A DNA stretch of 64,000 bases, taken from JAAUTY01 sp964397305 (lineage in GTDB: Bacteria; Cyanobacteriota; Cyanobacteriia; Cyanobacteriales; Spirulinaceae). Positions 1 through 8,282 of the stretch are shown piece by piece. The DNA lies in NCBI GenBank assembly GCA_964397305.1, contig CAYNIP010000003.1, forward strand, positions 1 to 64,000, written 5' to 3'. How positions within the stretch are numbered: the first letter of the stretch is position 1; every line of letters starts with the position of its first letter. Made by a program: the position numbers and the translations under genes. The notes under the pieces were generated by a model. The model did no database searches, had not been told where the DNA came from, and was given only the letters and a program-made list of their open reading frames with translations.

Positions 1-54
1 AGGATTAATATACCCTTTTTTAAATAGTTCAAATGTACCGTTCAACATTTCTGC

Positions 55-1293
55 CTGAATACTGACTTAGCTAAGATTTTTGCGGCGATCGAAAGCTCTG
101 CCAATGGCTACCCCTCCGAGATGGACATCAAGGGGCTGTTTGCGGATTTTGACACCACCAGCAACCGCCTTGGCAACACGGTGAAAGATAAGAACCTGCG
201 CTTAGCAGCGGTCCTCAAAGGGGTGGCAGGGCTAGATTTTGGTGACTTTGATGCCAGCCATATCGACCTGTTTGGCGATGCCTATGAGTTTTTGATTTCT
301 AACTATGCCGCCAATGCGGGTAAATCGGGCGGTGAGTTTTTTACGCCGCAGCACGTCTCGCGGTTGATTGCCCAGCTTGCTATGCACCAGCAAACCAGCG
401 TCAACAAAATTTATGACCCCGCCTGTGGGTCGGGTTCGCTGCTCTTGCAAGCCAAAAAGCACTTTGACGCTCACATCATTGAAGACGGGTTTTATGGGCA
501 GGAGATTAACCACACGACCTATAACTTGGCGCGGATGAATATGTTTTTGCATAACATCAACTACGACAAGTTCAATATGCAGTTAGGCAATACGCTGACT
601 GACCCACATTTTGCGGATGAAAAGCCGTTTGATGCGATCGTTTCTAATCCGCCCTATTCGGTGAAGTGGATTGGGAGTGATGATCCGACGCTGATTAATG
701 ACGATCGCTTTGCGCCTGCTGGCGTTCTCCCACCTAAGTCTAAGGCTGATTTTGCCTTTGTGCTGCATTCCTTGAGCTATTTATCGAGCAAGGGGCGGGC
801 GGCGATCGTCTGTTTCCCTGGTATTTTTTATCGGGGCGGTGCGGAAGCTAGAATTAGAAGGTATTTGGTGGATAACAATTATGTGGAAACGGTGATTGCC
901 CTTGCGCCTAATTTGTTTTTTGGCACGACGATCGCCGTGTGCATTTTGGTGTTATCGAAACACAAGCCCGATACTGTGACTCAGTTTATTGATGCCAGTG
1001 GGTTGTTTAAGAAGGAAACGAATAATAACACCCTGACGGATGATCATATTGACAAAATCATGGGGGTGTTTGAGAGCAAGGAAAATGTTGATTATTTTGC
1101 GCGATCGGTAACTTTTGAGGAGGTTGCGGCGAATGGTTACAATCTGTCGGTGAGTAGTTATGTGGAGGCGGAGGATACCCGCGAGGTGGTGGATATTACC
1201 CGGCTTAATGCTGAGTTGAAAACCACTGTGGCGAAGATTGATCGGTTGCGGGCGGAGATTGAGGCGATCGTGGCGGAGATTGAAAATGAATAA
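55..1293 (+). pseudogene. hsdM: Type I restriction-modification DNA methyltransferase subunit HsdM, 5'-truncated
   Basis: Adenine-N6 methyltransferase subunit of a type I R-M complex (HsdR2M2S1). From the ATG at 121 the product shows FTPQHVS (residues 74-80), SAM-binding motif I DPACGSG (99-105) and catalytic NPPY (176-179). The C-terminal helices that contact HsdS are present. Similarity to the family begins already at about 55 (LNTDLAKIF...GYPSE). Upstream of that the frame carries unrelated residues and a stop at 25-27, so roughly the first 110 residues of the usual 500 (N-terminal HsdM_N domain) are absent or lie in another frame. Frame 2 upstream reads IYP...NV, weakly like the expected missing segment, so a frameshift instead of a deletion is possible. 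The family assignment is secure; function is doubtful. Overlaps the next gene by 8 bases. Confidence 0.88.
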
Positions 1294-2382
1294 TCTGAGC
1301 TTTGACCTGCTTATTGAAAGCATTAACCAACTGCATAGCTCCTTTCAAAGCCAGTCGGTAAAAGCCGTCAATATGAGGCTGACCATGCGGAACTGGTGCA
1401 TTGGGTTTTATATCGTAGAGTTTGAGCAAAACGGTGAGGATAGAGCTAAGTACGGCACTGCATTAATTGCCAATATTGCCCAAAGCATAAAAATTAAAGG
1501 GCTTACTGCTCCTGAGTTGTCGCGTTGCCGCCAGTTTTATAAGGTGTACCCTGAGATTCTTGGGACAAAAACCCAAGAATTGATCCGCAATATTACAAAT
1601 GGCAAAACACCTCAGCAAATTTTTGGGTTGACAACCCAAGAATTACAAAGCAATGAAAATCAGCTTGTTTCGTTTATTTCGTACACTCACTTTGTTGAAC
1701 TGATTAAAATTGATAATCCAGTTAAACGAAAATACTATGAACTCTTAATCTTAAAAATGCAATTCAGTGTGAAAGATTTAAAAAGGGAAATTGCATCACT
1801 GAGCTATGAGCGCTTAGGAATGACAGCCGATAAAGAAGCAGCCTTTGCACAGCTTGCTCAAAAAATAACGCCTGCCTTGCCGAAGGATATTGTTAAATCG
1901 CACTATTTTTTGAATTTTTGGGAATTAATTCTCCAGAAATGATTGAAGAGTCAGCGCTTGAATTGGCGTTAATCAATCATCTTCAGCAATTTATTATTGA
2001 GTTGGGTAATGGTTTTTGTTTTGAGGCGAGACAAAAGCGTATTTTAATTGGTGAGGAATATTTTTTCGTTGATCTGGTTTTTTATCATCGCATTTTGAAA
2101 TGTCATGTGGTGATTGAGCTAAAGGTCGATAGTTTTTCTCATGCCCATGTTTCACAGTTGGTTACTTATCTCAATTTTTACAAGCAAAATATGATAGAAG
2201 AAGGTGATAACCCGCCAATTGGTATTTTACTGGTAACTGATAAAAATACGGCGTTGGTTGAGTATGCGACAGCCAATGAAAAAGATCGGCTTTTTGTCAG
2301 TAAGTACAAGTTAAGCCTTCCATCTGAGCAAGATTTAAAAATGTTTATTGAGAAGGAGTTGGAAGGGTATAGTTATGAGTAA
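1286..2382 (+). pseudogene. DUF1016 (YhcG-type) PD-(D/E)XK nuclease, frameshifted copy
   Basis: The N-terminal DUF1016_N half is read from ATG 1286 to a stop at 1940-1942. The C-terminal nuclease half continues in the +1 frame from about 1918 to 2382. Adding one T to the five-T run at 1915-1919 restores FLNFLGINSPE, a normal join for the family, so this is a single-base frameshift in a homopolymer (mutation or sequencing error). The C-terminal half keeps the nuclease core FVDLVFYH...CHVVIELK, with D and ExK in PD-(D/E)XK spacing. DUF1016 genes are commonly found inside type I R-M loci; their role is not settled. The gene is strongly AT-rich compared with the rest of the window. Its end overlaps the next DUF1016 gene by 8 bases. 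Confidence 0.85.
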
Positions 2383-3430
2383 ATCAAAACGACCTATTGC
2401 TTTAATCGATCCGCCGGATGGCTATAACGTCTGGTTGAGGGAACTCAAGGGACGCATCCATACAGCCCAGCAACGAGCGACATTGGCTGTCAATCGTGAA
2501 TTGGTGCTGCTCTATTGGCAAATTGGGCGTGATATTTTGAATCGGCAAGCGGAACAGGGCTGGGGAGCAAAGGTGATCGATCGCCTCGCCCATGATTTGC
2601 GTAGTGCATTTCCGCAGATGAAAGGGTTTTCGCCACGCAATCTTAAATATATGCGAGCTTTTGCCGACACATGGACAGATATTGAATTTGTGCAAGAGGT
2701 GCTTGCACAATTGCCGTGGTATCACCAATTGGCGCTTTTAGATAAATTAGACAACAATGAAAAGCGTATTTGGTATGCCCAAAAAGCGATAGAAAACAAC
2801 TGGTCGCGTAATGTGTTGGTGATGCAGATTGAAGCGTGCTTAATTGAGCGACAAGGCAATGCGGTTTCTAATTTTGAACAACGCTTGCCTAAACCTGATT
2901 CTGATCTTGCCCGTGAATCGATTAAAGATCCCTATCGTTTTGATTTTTTGGGTCTAACGGAAGAGGCTCAAGAGAGAGAAATAGAAGGAGCCTTAGTCAA
3001 GCACGTTACGCAATTTTTGCTGGAACTGGGGGCGGGATTTGCCTTTGTGGGTCGTCAGGTGTTGCTGCAAGTGGGTGAGGAGGAGTTTTTTATCGATTTG
3101 CTGTTTTATCATTTGAAGTTGCGCTGTTATGTTGTGATTGAACTCAAAGCCGACAAGTTTAAGCCTGAGCATTTGGGTCAGTTAGGGTTTTATATGACGG
3201 CTGTGGATCGGCAAATGAAAGCGAAAGAGGATGCGGTTACGATCGGCTTGCTGTTGTGCAAAAGCAAGGACAAGGTGGTTGCTGAGTATGCTTTGGGAGA
3301 TAAAAGCCAGCCGATGGGCATTGCTGAGTATAAGTTATTGGAATCTTTACCTGTTCCTTTACAAACTCAATTGCCTAGTATTGAAGACATTGAGCGAGAA
3401 TTGATGGGATTTGATGGAGGTGAGGAATGA
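2375..3430 (+). CDS. DUF1016 (YhcG-type) PD-(D/E)XK nuclease domain protein
   Basis: Intact 351-residue protein from ATG 2375, which overlaps the preceding stop (start chosen for homology: MSKSKRPIALIDPPDGYNVW). DUF1016_N helical domain covers about residues 20-190 (LVLLYWQIGRDIL; GFSPRNLKYMRAFADTW). The C-terminal PD-(D/E)XK domain has FIDLLFYHLKLRCYVVIELKADKF, with acidic D and E-x-K in place. It is a second, diverged copy of the gene just upstream; the two are not recent duplicates. The stop TGA overlaps the hsdS ATG (ATGA), so it is translated as part of the R-M operon. Predicted DNA nuclease or accessory defence factor; substrate unknown. Confidence 0.88.
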   Translation: MSKSKRPIALIDPPDGYNVWLRELKGRIHTAQQRATLAVNRELVLLYWQIGRDILNRQAEQGWGAKVIDRLAHDLRSAFPQMKGFSPRNLKYMRAFADTWTDIEFVQEVLAQLPWYHQLALLDKLDNNEKRIWYAQKAIENNWSRNVLVMQIEACLIERQGNAVSNFEQRLPKPDSDLARESIKDPYRFDFLGLTEEAQEREIEGALVKHVTQFLLELGAGFAFVGRQVLLQVGEEEFFIDLLFYHLKLRCYVVIELKADKFKPEHLGQLGFYMTAVDRQMKAKEDAVTIGLLLCKSKDKVVAEYALGDKSQPMGIAEYKLLESLPVPLQTQLPSIEDIERELMGFDGGEE

Positions 3431-4644
3431 GTGGGATGAGTTTTCTGGAAAGGTTGTTGGATGGGGCGGCGGTGGAGTGGAAGGTGTTGCGGGAAGTAGC
3501 GAACTATTCACCGACGCGAGTTGACTCCGCTGAACTTGATGCGACCTCGTTCGTGGGAGTGGACAATCTTGTTGCCAATAAAGGTGGGCGTGTTGACGCA
3601 AGCTATTTGCCTAACACTACCCGTTTGACAGCATATGAGCCGGGAGATACCCTTCTCGGCAATATTCGCCCATACCTCAAGAAAGTGTGGAAGGCAACCA
3701 ATTCAGGTGGCTGTAGTGGTGATGTTCTTGCTGTACGCATCTTAGATAAGTGCAAACAATTCGTTAGTACGGAATTTCTCTACTACTTATTGTCATCAGA
3801 CAAGTTCTTCTCGTACAACATGCAGCACGCAAAAGGCGCAAAGATGCCACGCGGAAATAAAGCGGCGATTTTGAATTATCAAATCCCCATCCCATGCCCA
3901 GACAATCCTGAAAAATCGCTTGCTATTCAAGCCGAAATCGTGCGGATTTTGGACACTTTTACAGCGCTGACCGCCGAGTTGACCGCCGAGTTGACCGCCG
4001 AGTTGGGCGATCGCCAAAAACAATATGAGTATTATCGCGATCGCCTGTTGACTTTTGAAAAAGGTGAAGTGGAGTGGAAGACATTGGGGGATATATGTGA
4101 ATATTCAAAATTGCGTATTCATTCTGATCAGCTTGATGAAACGAATTATGTTGGGGTTGATAATCTTTTACAAAATAAAGCTGGAAAAATAGAATCAAGT
4201 TATGTTCCAACAACAGGTAATTCAACCAAATATCATGAAGGAGATATTTTAATTGGCAATATACGACCTTACTTGAAAAAGATATGGTATTCAAATTGTA
4301 TTGGCGGAACAAATGGTGATGTACTTGTAATTCATATTACTGATAAGAGTGTTTGGTCACGATATTTATATCAAGTTCTGGCTGATGATAAGTTCTTTGA
4401 ATATAATATGCAGCATTCTAAGGGCGCAAAAATGCCCCGTGGCAATAAATCAAAAATTATGGAATATAGCGTTCCTATTCCATCTCCAGCCGAACAAGCC
4501 CGCATCGTCACCATCCTCGACAAATTCGACACCCTCACCACATCCATCAGCGAAGGCTTGCCCCGTGAAATCGCCTTGCGCCAACAGCAATACGAATATT
4601 ACCGCGACTTATTGTTAAGCTTTCCCAAGACTGAGGAGAAATAA
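3427..4644 (+). CDS. hsdS: Type I restriction-modification specificity subunit HsdS (EcoR124-like)
   Basis: DNA-recognition subunit, 405 residues. TRD1 is about 17-165; the central conserved helix (about 166-215) contains TAELTAELTAEL (182-193); TRD2 is about 216-355; a second conserved helix closes the protein. In EcoR124I/II the number of TAEL repeats (2 or 3) sets the spacer in the split target at 6 or 7 bp, so three copies here predict the longer spacer. Unusually, TRD1 and TRD2 resemble each other throughout (FVGVDNL / YVGVDNL; GNIRPYLKK; DKFF.YNMQH.KGAKMPRGNK), predicting similar half-sites. TRD2 DNA is much more AT-rich than TRD1. Starts in the ATGA overlap with the DUF1016 gene. Confidence 0.93.
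   Translation: MSGMSFLERLLDGAAVEWKVLREVANYSPTRVDSAELDATSFVGVDNLVANKGGRVDASYLPNTTRLTAYEPGDTLLGNIRPYLKKVWKATNSGGCSGDVLAVRILDKCKQFVSTEFLYYLLSSDKFFSYNMQHAKGAKMPRGNKAAILNYQIPIPCPDNPEKSLAIQAEIVRILDTFTALTAELTAELTAELGDRQKQYEYYRDRLLTFEKGEVEWKTLGDICEYSKLRIHSDQLDETNYVGVDNLLQNKAGKIESSYVPTTGNSTKYHEGDILIGNIRPYLKKIWYSNCIGGTNGDVLVIHITDKSVWSRYLYQVLADDKFFEYNMQHSKGAKMPRGNKSKIMEYSVPIPSPAEQARIVTILDKFDTLTTSISEGLPREIALRQQQYEYYRDLLLSFPKTEEK
3970..4005 (+). repeat. Three 12-bp direct repeats encoding TAEL in hsdS
   Basis: Three perfect 12-bp tandem copies of ACCGCCGAGTTG inside the central hsdS helix. Gain or loss of a unit keeps the reading frame and, by analogy with EcoR124I versus EcoR124II, would change the DNA spacer recognised by one base. 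Confidence 0.95.
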
Positions 4645-4734
4645 TGAGCAAAGATTGTGTCGCCGCTGGTGTCACAATTTGAAGTAAGGGAAAGACTAGC
4701 AGAGCAAAAGTATTTAGAGGATAAAAACCAATGA
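4644..4734 (+). pseudogene. Relict short gene between hsdS and hsdR
   Basis: An ATG at 4644 overlaps the hsdS stop (TAATG) behind GAGGAG, but its frame closes after 12 codons (MSKDCVAAGVTI). A different frame is open from 4648 to a TGA at 4732-4734 and reads as a plausible C-terminus (VSQFEVRERLAEQKYLEDKNQ). That TGA overlaps the hsdR ATG as ATGA, the same coupling used at the other junctions of this operon. The simplest reading is a gene reduced by deletion or frameshift to its two ends. I do not recognise the family. Confidence 0.4.
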
Positions 4735-7700
4735 CCGACTATAAGGCGATCGCCGAATCCAATAACTTCATCATCCTGGAACAATACAGCAAGCAATCAA
4801 GAGTTAGGGAAAGCTACCAAAGCGAATACGACTTAGAGGGCGAGTTTATTCAGGATTTAATTCGACAAGGCTATCAACACCTGCCCAGAATCACCAATCC
4901 CCAAGCCATGCTCGCCAACGCGCGCGAGCAGTTGCAGACCCTCAATCAGGTGCAATTTACCGAAGGCGAATGGCGGCGCTTTGTCGAAACCTACCTAGAT
5001 AAACCCGGCGACAGCATTACCGAAAAAACTCGCAAAATCCATGACGACTATATCCATGATTTTGTGTTTGATGATGGCCGCATTCAAAACATCTACCTGC
5101 TGGATAAAAAGAACCTGGCCCGCAACAAAGTCCAAGTGATCAAGCAATTTGAACAAACGGGAACCCAAGCCAACCGCTACGACGTGACCATTTTGGTCAA
5201 CGGCTTGCCCCTCGTGCAAATTGAACTAAAAAAGCGCGGCGTAGCCATTCGTGAAGCCTTTAACCAGGTGCATCGCTACAGCAAAGAGAGCTTTAACGCC
5301 GAACACTCGTTGTATAAATATTTGCAACTGTTCGTCATTTCCAACGGAACCGATACCCGTTACTTTGCCAACACCACCCAGCGGAATAAAAATAGCTTTG
5401 ACTTCACCATGAACTGGGCGAAAGCTGATAACAGCCTGATCAAAGACATCAAAGACTTTACCGCCACCTTTTTTCAGAAAAATACCCTGCTCAGTGTGCT
5501 GTTGCAGTATTCCGTATTTGATGTGAATGACACCCTGCTGGTGATGCGCCCCTACCAGATTGCTGCCACCGAGCGCATTTTATGGAAAATCAACAGCGCC
5601 TACCAAGCCAAACACTGGAGCCGTCCTGAGGGCGGCGGCTACATCTGGCACACCACCGGCTCCGGCAAAACCCTAACCAGCTTCAAAGCGGCGCGGCTGG
5701 CGACGGAGCTAGACTTTATCGACAAAGTGTTTTTTGTGGTCGATCGCAAAGACCTCGACTACCAGACCATGAAAGAATATCAACGCTTTTCGCCCGATAG
5801 CGTCAACGGCTCCGATAGCACCGCAGGGCTAAAGCGTAATCTGGATAAAGACGACAACAAAATCATCGTCACCACGATCCAGAAACTCAATAACCTGATG
5901 AAAACCGAAAGCGACCTCGCCATCTACACCAAGCAGGTCGTCTTTATTTTTGATGAATGCCACCGCAGCCAGTTTGGTGAGGCACAGAAGAACTTACAGA
6001 AAAAATTTAAGCGATTTTATCAGTTTGGCTTCACGGGCACGCCCATTTTTCCGCAAAACGCCCTGGGCGCAGACACCACCGCCAGCGTCTTTGGTCGCGA
6101 GCTACATTCCTACGTGATCACCGACGCGATCCGTGATGAAAAAGTGCTGAAGTTCAAGGTGGACTACAACGATGTGCGTCCACAGTTCAAAGCCCTTGAA
6201 ACCGAGCAGGATGAGCAAAAGCTCAGCGCCGCCGAAAACAAACAAGCCCTGTTACACCCCAATCGCATTCGCGAGATTTGCCAATACATCTTGAACAACT
6301 TCCGCCAAAAAACCCACCGCTTGCAAGCAGGTAGCAAAGGCTTTAATGCCCTGTTTGCCGTGAGCAGTGTGGACGCTGCCAAGCTGTATTACGAAATGTT
6401 TAAGCAGTTGCAAAAAGACCACGATCAACCCCTGAAAATCGCCACTATTTTCTCCTTTGCCGCCAATGAAGAGCAAGCAACCGTGGGCGAAATCTTGGAT
6501 GAAGGCTTTGATGTATCCGCCATGAACAGCAGCGCCAAAGAATTTCTGAGCGTGGCTATTAGCGACTATAACAAGTTCTTTACAACCAACTTCAGCGTCG
6601 ATAGCAATGGTTTTCAAAACTACTACCGCGACCTAGCCAAGCAAGTCAAAGCCAAAGAAATCGACCTGCTGATCGTGGTGGGGATGTTCTTGACGGGATT
6701 TGATGCGCCGACCCTCAACACGCTGTTTGTGGACAAAAACCTGCGCTATCACGGTTTGCTGCAAGCCTATTCCCGCACCAACCGCATTTATGATGCCACC
6801 AAAACCTTTGGCAATATCGTCACCTTTCGCGATTTAGAACAAGCCACCATTGATGCCATTACTCTGTTTGGCGATAAAAACACCAAAAACGTGGTGCTGG
6901 AAAAAAGCTACCGGGAATACATGGAAGGCTTTACCGATGTGGTGACTGGCGAAGCGCGGCGCGGCTTTAGGTCGGTAGTGGCAGAATTAGAGCAGCGTTT
7001 TCCCAATCCCGACGAGATTGTTTTAGAAAAAGACAAAAAAGACTTTGCTAAGCTGTTTGGGGAATACTTGCGCGTGGAAAATGTGCTGCAAAACTACGAT
7101 GAATTTGCTAGCCTTAAAGCCTTGCAACAGGTCGATAGGAATGACCCGGCGGCGATTGAAGCCTTTCAAGCGGAACACTATTTAAGTGATGAAGACCTGA
7201 CGGCACTGCAAGCCCTCAAGGTTCCGAGCGATCGCACCATTCAAGATTACCGCTCCACCTACAACGATATCCGCGACTGGTTGCGCCGGGAAAAAGCGAG
7301 CAGCGAAACAGAAGAATCCGCCATCGATTGGGATGATGTGGTGTTTGAAGTGGATTTGCTCAAATCCCAAGAGATCAATCTGGATTACATTCTGGAGCTA
7401 ATTTTTGAGCAGAATAAAAAGAATAAGAATAAAGGTGAATTGATCGAAGAAGTGCGCCGCTTGATTCGAGCCAGCCTGGGCAATCGAGCTAAAGAAAGCT
7501 TGATTGTGGATTTTATTAATCAAACCAATCTTGATGAGATGGCCGATAAAGCCAGCATCATTGATGCGTTCTTTAAGTTTGCCCAAGTCGAGCAAGCCCG
7601 CGAAGCAGAGGAGTTGATTCGTTCCGAAGGCTTGAACGCAGAAGCGGCCAAACGCTATATCAGTGCCTCCCTGAAACGGGAGTTCGCCAGCGAGAATGGG

Positions 7701-7829
7701 ACTGAGTTGAATTCCACCCTGCCGAAAATGAGTCCGCTTAATCCAGAATACAAAACTAAGAAGCAGAGCGTTTTCCAAAAAATTGCGGCGTTTGTTGAGA
7801 AGTTCAAAGGTGTAGGTGGTCAGATTTAG
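4731..7829 (+). CDS. hsdR: Type I restriction endonuclease/translocase subunit HsdR
   Basis: ATP-dependent translocase and nuclease of the type I complex; 1032 residues, full length for the EcoR124-type family. N-terminal PD-(D/E)XK nuclease: YDVTILVNG...VQIELKK (D151, E165, K167). Superfamily 2 helicase core: Walker A TTGSGKT (308-314), DECH box (408-411), FTGTP motif III, and motifs V/VI (GMFLTGFDAPTLNT, QAYSRTNRIYD). The C-terminal helical part binds the methyltransferase core. Start ATG 4731 sits in an ATGA overlap with a relict frame. The gene looks fully intact although hsdM is truncated; an HsdR without a working methylase would be dangerous if active alone, but HsdR needs HsdM/HsdS to cut. 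Confidence 0.95.
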   Translation: MTDYKAIAESNNFIILEQYSKQSRVRESYQSEYDLEGEFIQDLIRQGYQHLPRITNPQAMLANAREQLQTLNQVQFTEGEWRRFVETYLDKPGDSITEKTRKIHDDYIHDFVFDDGRIQNIYLLDKKNLARNKVQVIKQFEQTGTQANRYDVTILVNGLPLVQIELKKRGVAIREAFNQVHRYSKESFNAEHSLYKYLQLFVISNGTDTRYFANTTQRNKNSFDFTMNWAKADNSLIKDIKDFTATFFQKNTLLSVLLQYSVFDVNDTLLVMRPYQIAATERILWKINSAYQAKHWSRPEGGGYIWHTTGSGKTLTSFKAARLATELDFIDKVFFVVDRKDLDYQTMKEYQRFSPDSVNGSDSTAGLKRNLDKDDNKIIVTTIQKLNNLMKTESDLAIYTKQVVFIFDECHRSQFGEAQKNLQKKFKRFYQFGFTGTPIFPQNALGADTTASVFGRELHSYVITDAIRDEKVLKFKVDYNDVRPQFKALETEQDEQKLSAAENKQALLHPNRIREICQYILNNFRQKTHRLQAGSKGFNALFAVSSVDAAKLYYEMFKQLQKDHDQPLKIATIFSFAANEEQATVGEILDEGFDVSAMNSSAKEFLSVAISDYNKFFTTNFSVDSNGFQNYYRDLAKQVKAKEIDLLIVVGMFLTGFDAPTLNTLFVDKNLRYHGLLQAYSRTNRIYDATKTFGNIVTFRDLEQATIDAITLFGDKNTKNVVLEKSYREYMEGFTDVVTGEARRGFRSVVAELEQRFPNPDEIVLEKDKKDFAKLFGEYLRVENVLQNYDEFASLKALQQVDRNDPAAIEAFQAEHYLSDEDLTALQALKVPSDRTIQDYRSTYNDIRDWLRREKASSETEESAIDWDDVVFEVDLLKSQEINLDYILELIFEQNKKNKNKGELIEEVRRLIRASLGNRAKESLIVDFINQTNLDEMADKASIIDAFFKFAQVEQAREAEELIRSEGLNAEAAKRYISASLKREFASENGTELNSTLPKMSPLNPEYKTKKQSVFQKIAAFVEKFKGVGGQI

Positions 7830-7890
7830 GACTGCCAATCGGCGAAAAAACGATGGGCAAACTGTTATCCCAAAACTGATGGGCCCGTTA

Positions 7891-7978
7891 TAGCTTGTTC
7901 GGCTATTGCTTAGGATGGGCCCTCACCCTAAATCCCTCTCCCAGGGAGGGGGAGGGGCTTTGAGGGTAGGATGGGCCC
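7891..7978. repeat. GC-rich palindromic repeat array, left part
   Basis: Begins TAGCTTGTTC..., followed by GATGGGCCCTCACCC, TAAATCCCTCTCCC and AGGGAGGGGGAGGGG, and runs into the assembly gap. The same unit with the same left flank (AGCTTGTT...GGGCCCTCACCC) recurs at 29442-29516. No coding potential. Confidence 0.85.
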
Positions 7979-8078
7979 NNNNNNNNNNNNNNNNNNNNNN
8001 NNNNNNNNNNNNNNNNNNNNNNNNNNNNNNNNNNNNNNNNNNNNNNNNNNNNNNNNNNNNNNNNNNNNNNNNNNNNNN
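7979..8078. other. Assembly gap of 100 Ns
   Basis: Exactly 100 undetermined bases, flanked on both sides by the same GATGGGCCC/TCACCCTAAATCCC repeat. This is the signature of a scaffold join across a collapsed tandem repeat; the real length is unknown. Confidence 0.98.
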
Positions 8079-8240
8079 TCACCCTAAATCCCTCTCCCAG
8101 GGAGGGAGAGGGACTTTGAGGGGCTGTAACAGAAAATTTCTCTTTTAGGGAGGGGGAGGGACTTTGAGGGTAGGATGGGCCCTCACCCTAAATCCCTCTC
8201 CCAGGGAGGGAGAGGGACTTTGAGGGGCTGTAACAGATCA
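8079..8240. repeat. GC-rich palindromic repeat array, right part
   Basis: Two or three further tandem units of TCACCCTAAATCCCTCTCCC-AGGGAGGG-(A/G)GAGGGACTTTGAGG, separated by GCTGTAACAGA and TAGGATGGGCCC spacers. Each unit can fold through CCCTCTCCC/GGGAGAGGG-type stems. Lies between hsdR and the convergent EamA gene and marks the edge of the AT-rich island. Confidence 0.85.
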
Positions 8241-8282
8241 CTGCACCCTCTTGGCTGTCCCAGGGGAGGAACCCAGCCTCGG

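Noticed and set aside
1286..2382. Programmed ribosomal frameshift in the DUF1016 gene
   Set aside because: No slippery heptamer with a downstream stimulatory structure is evident; the family is normally one uninterrupted frame.
7891..8240. Possible CRISPR array
   Set aside because: Units are self-complementary and the spacers are themselves repeated; no unique spacers and no cas genes.
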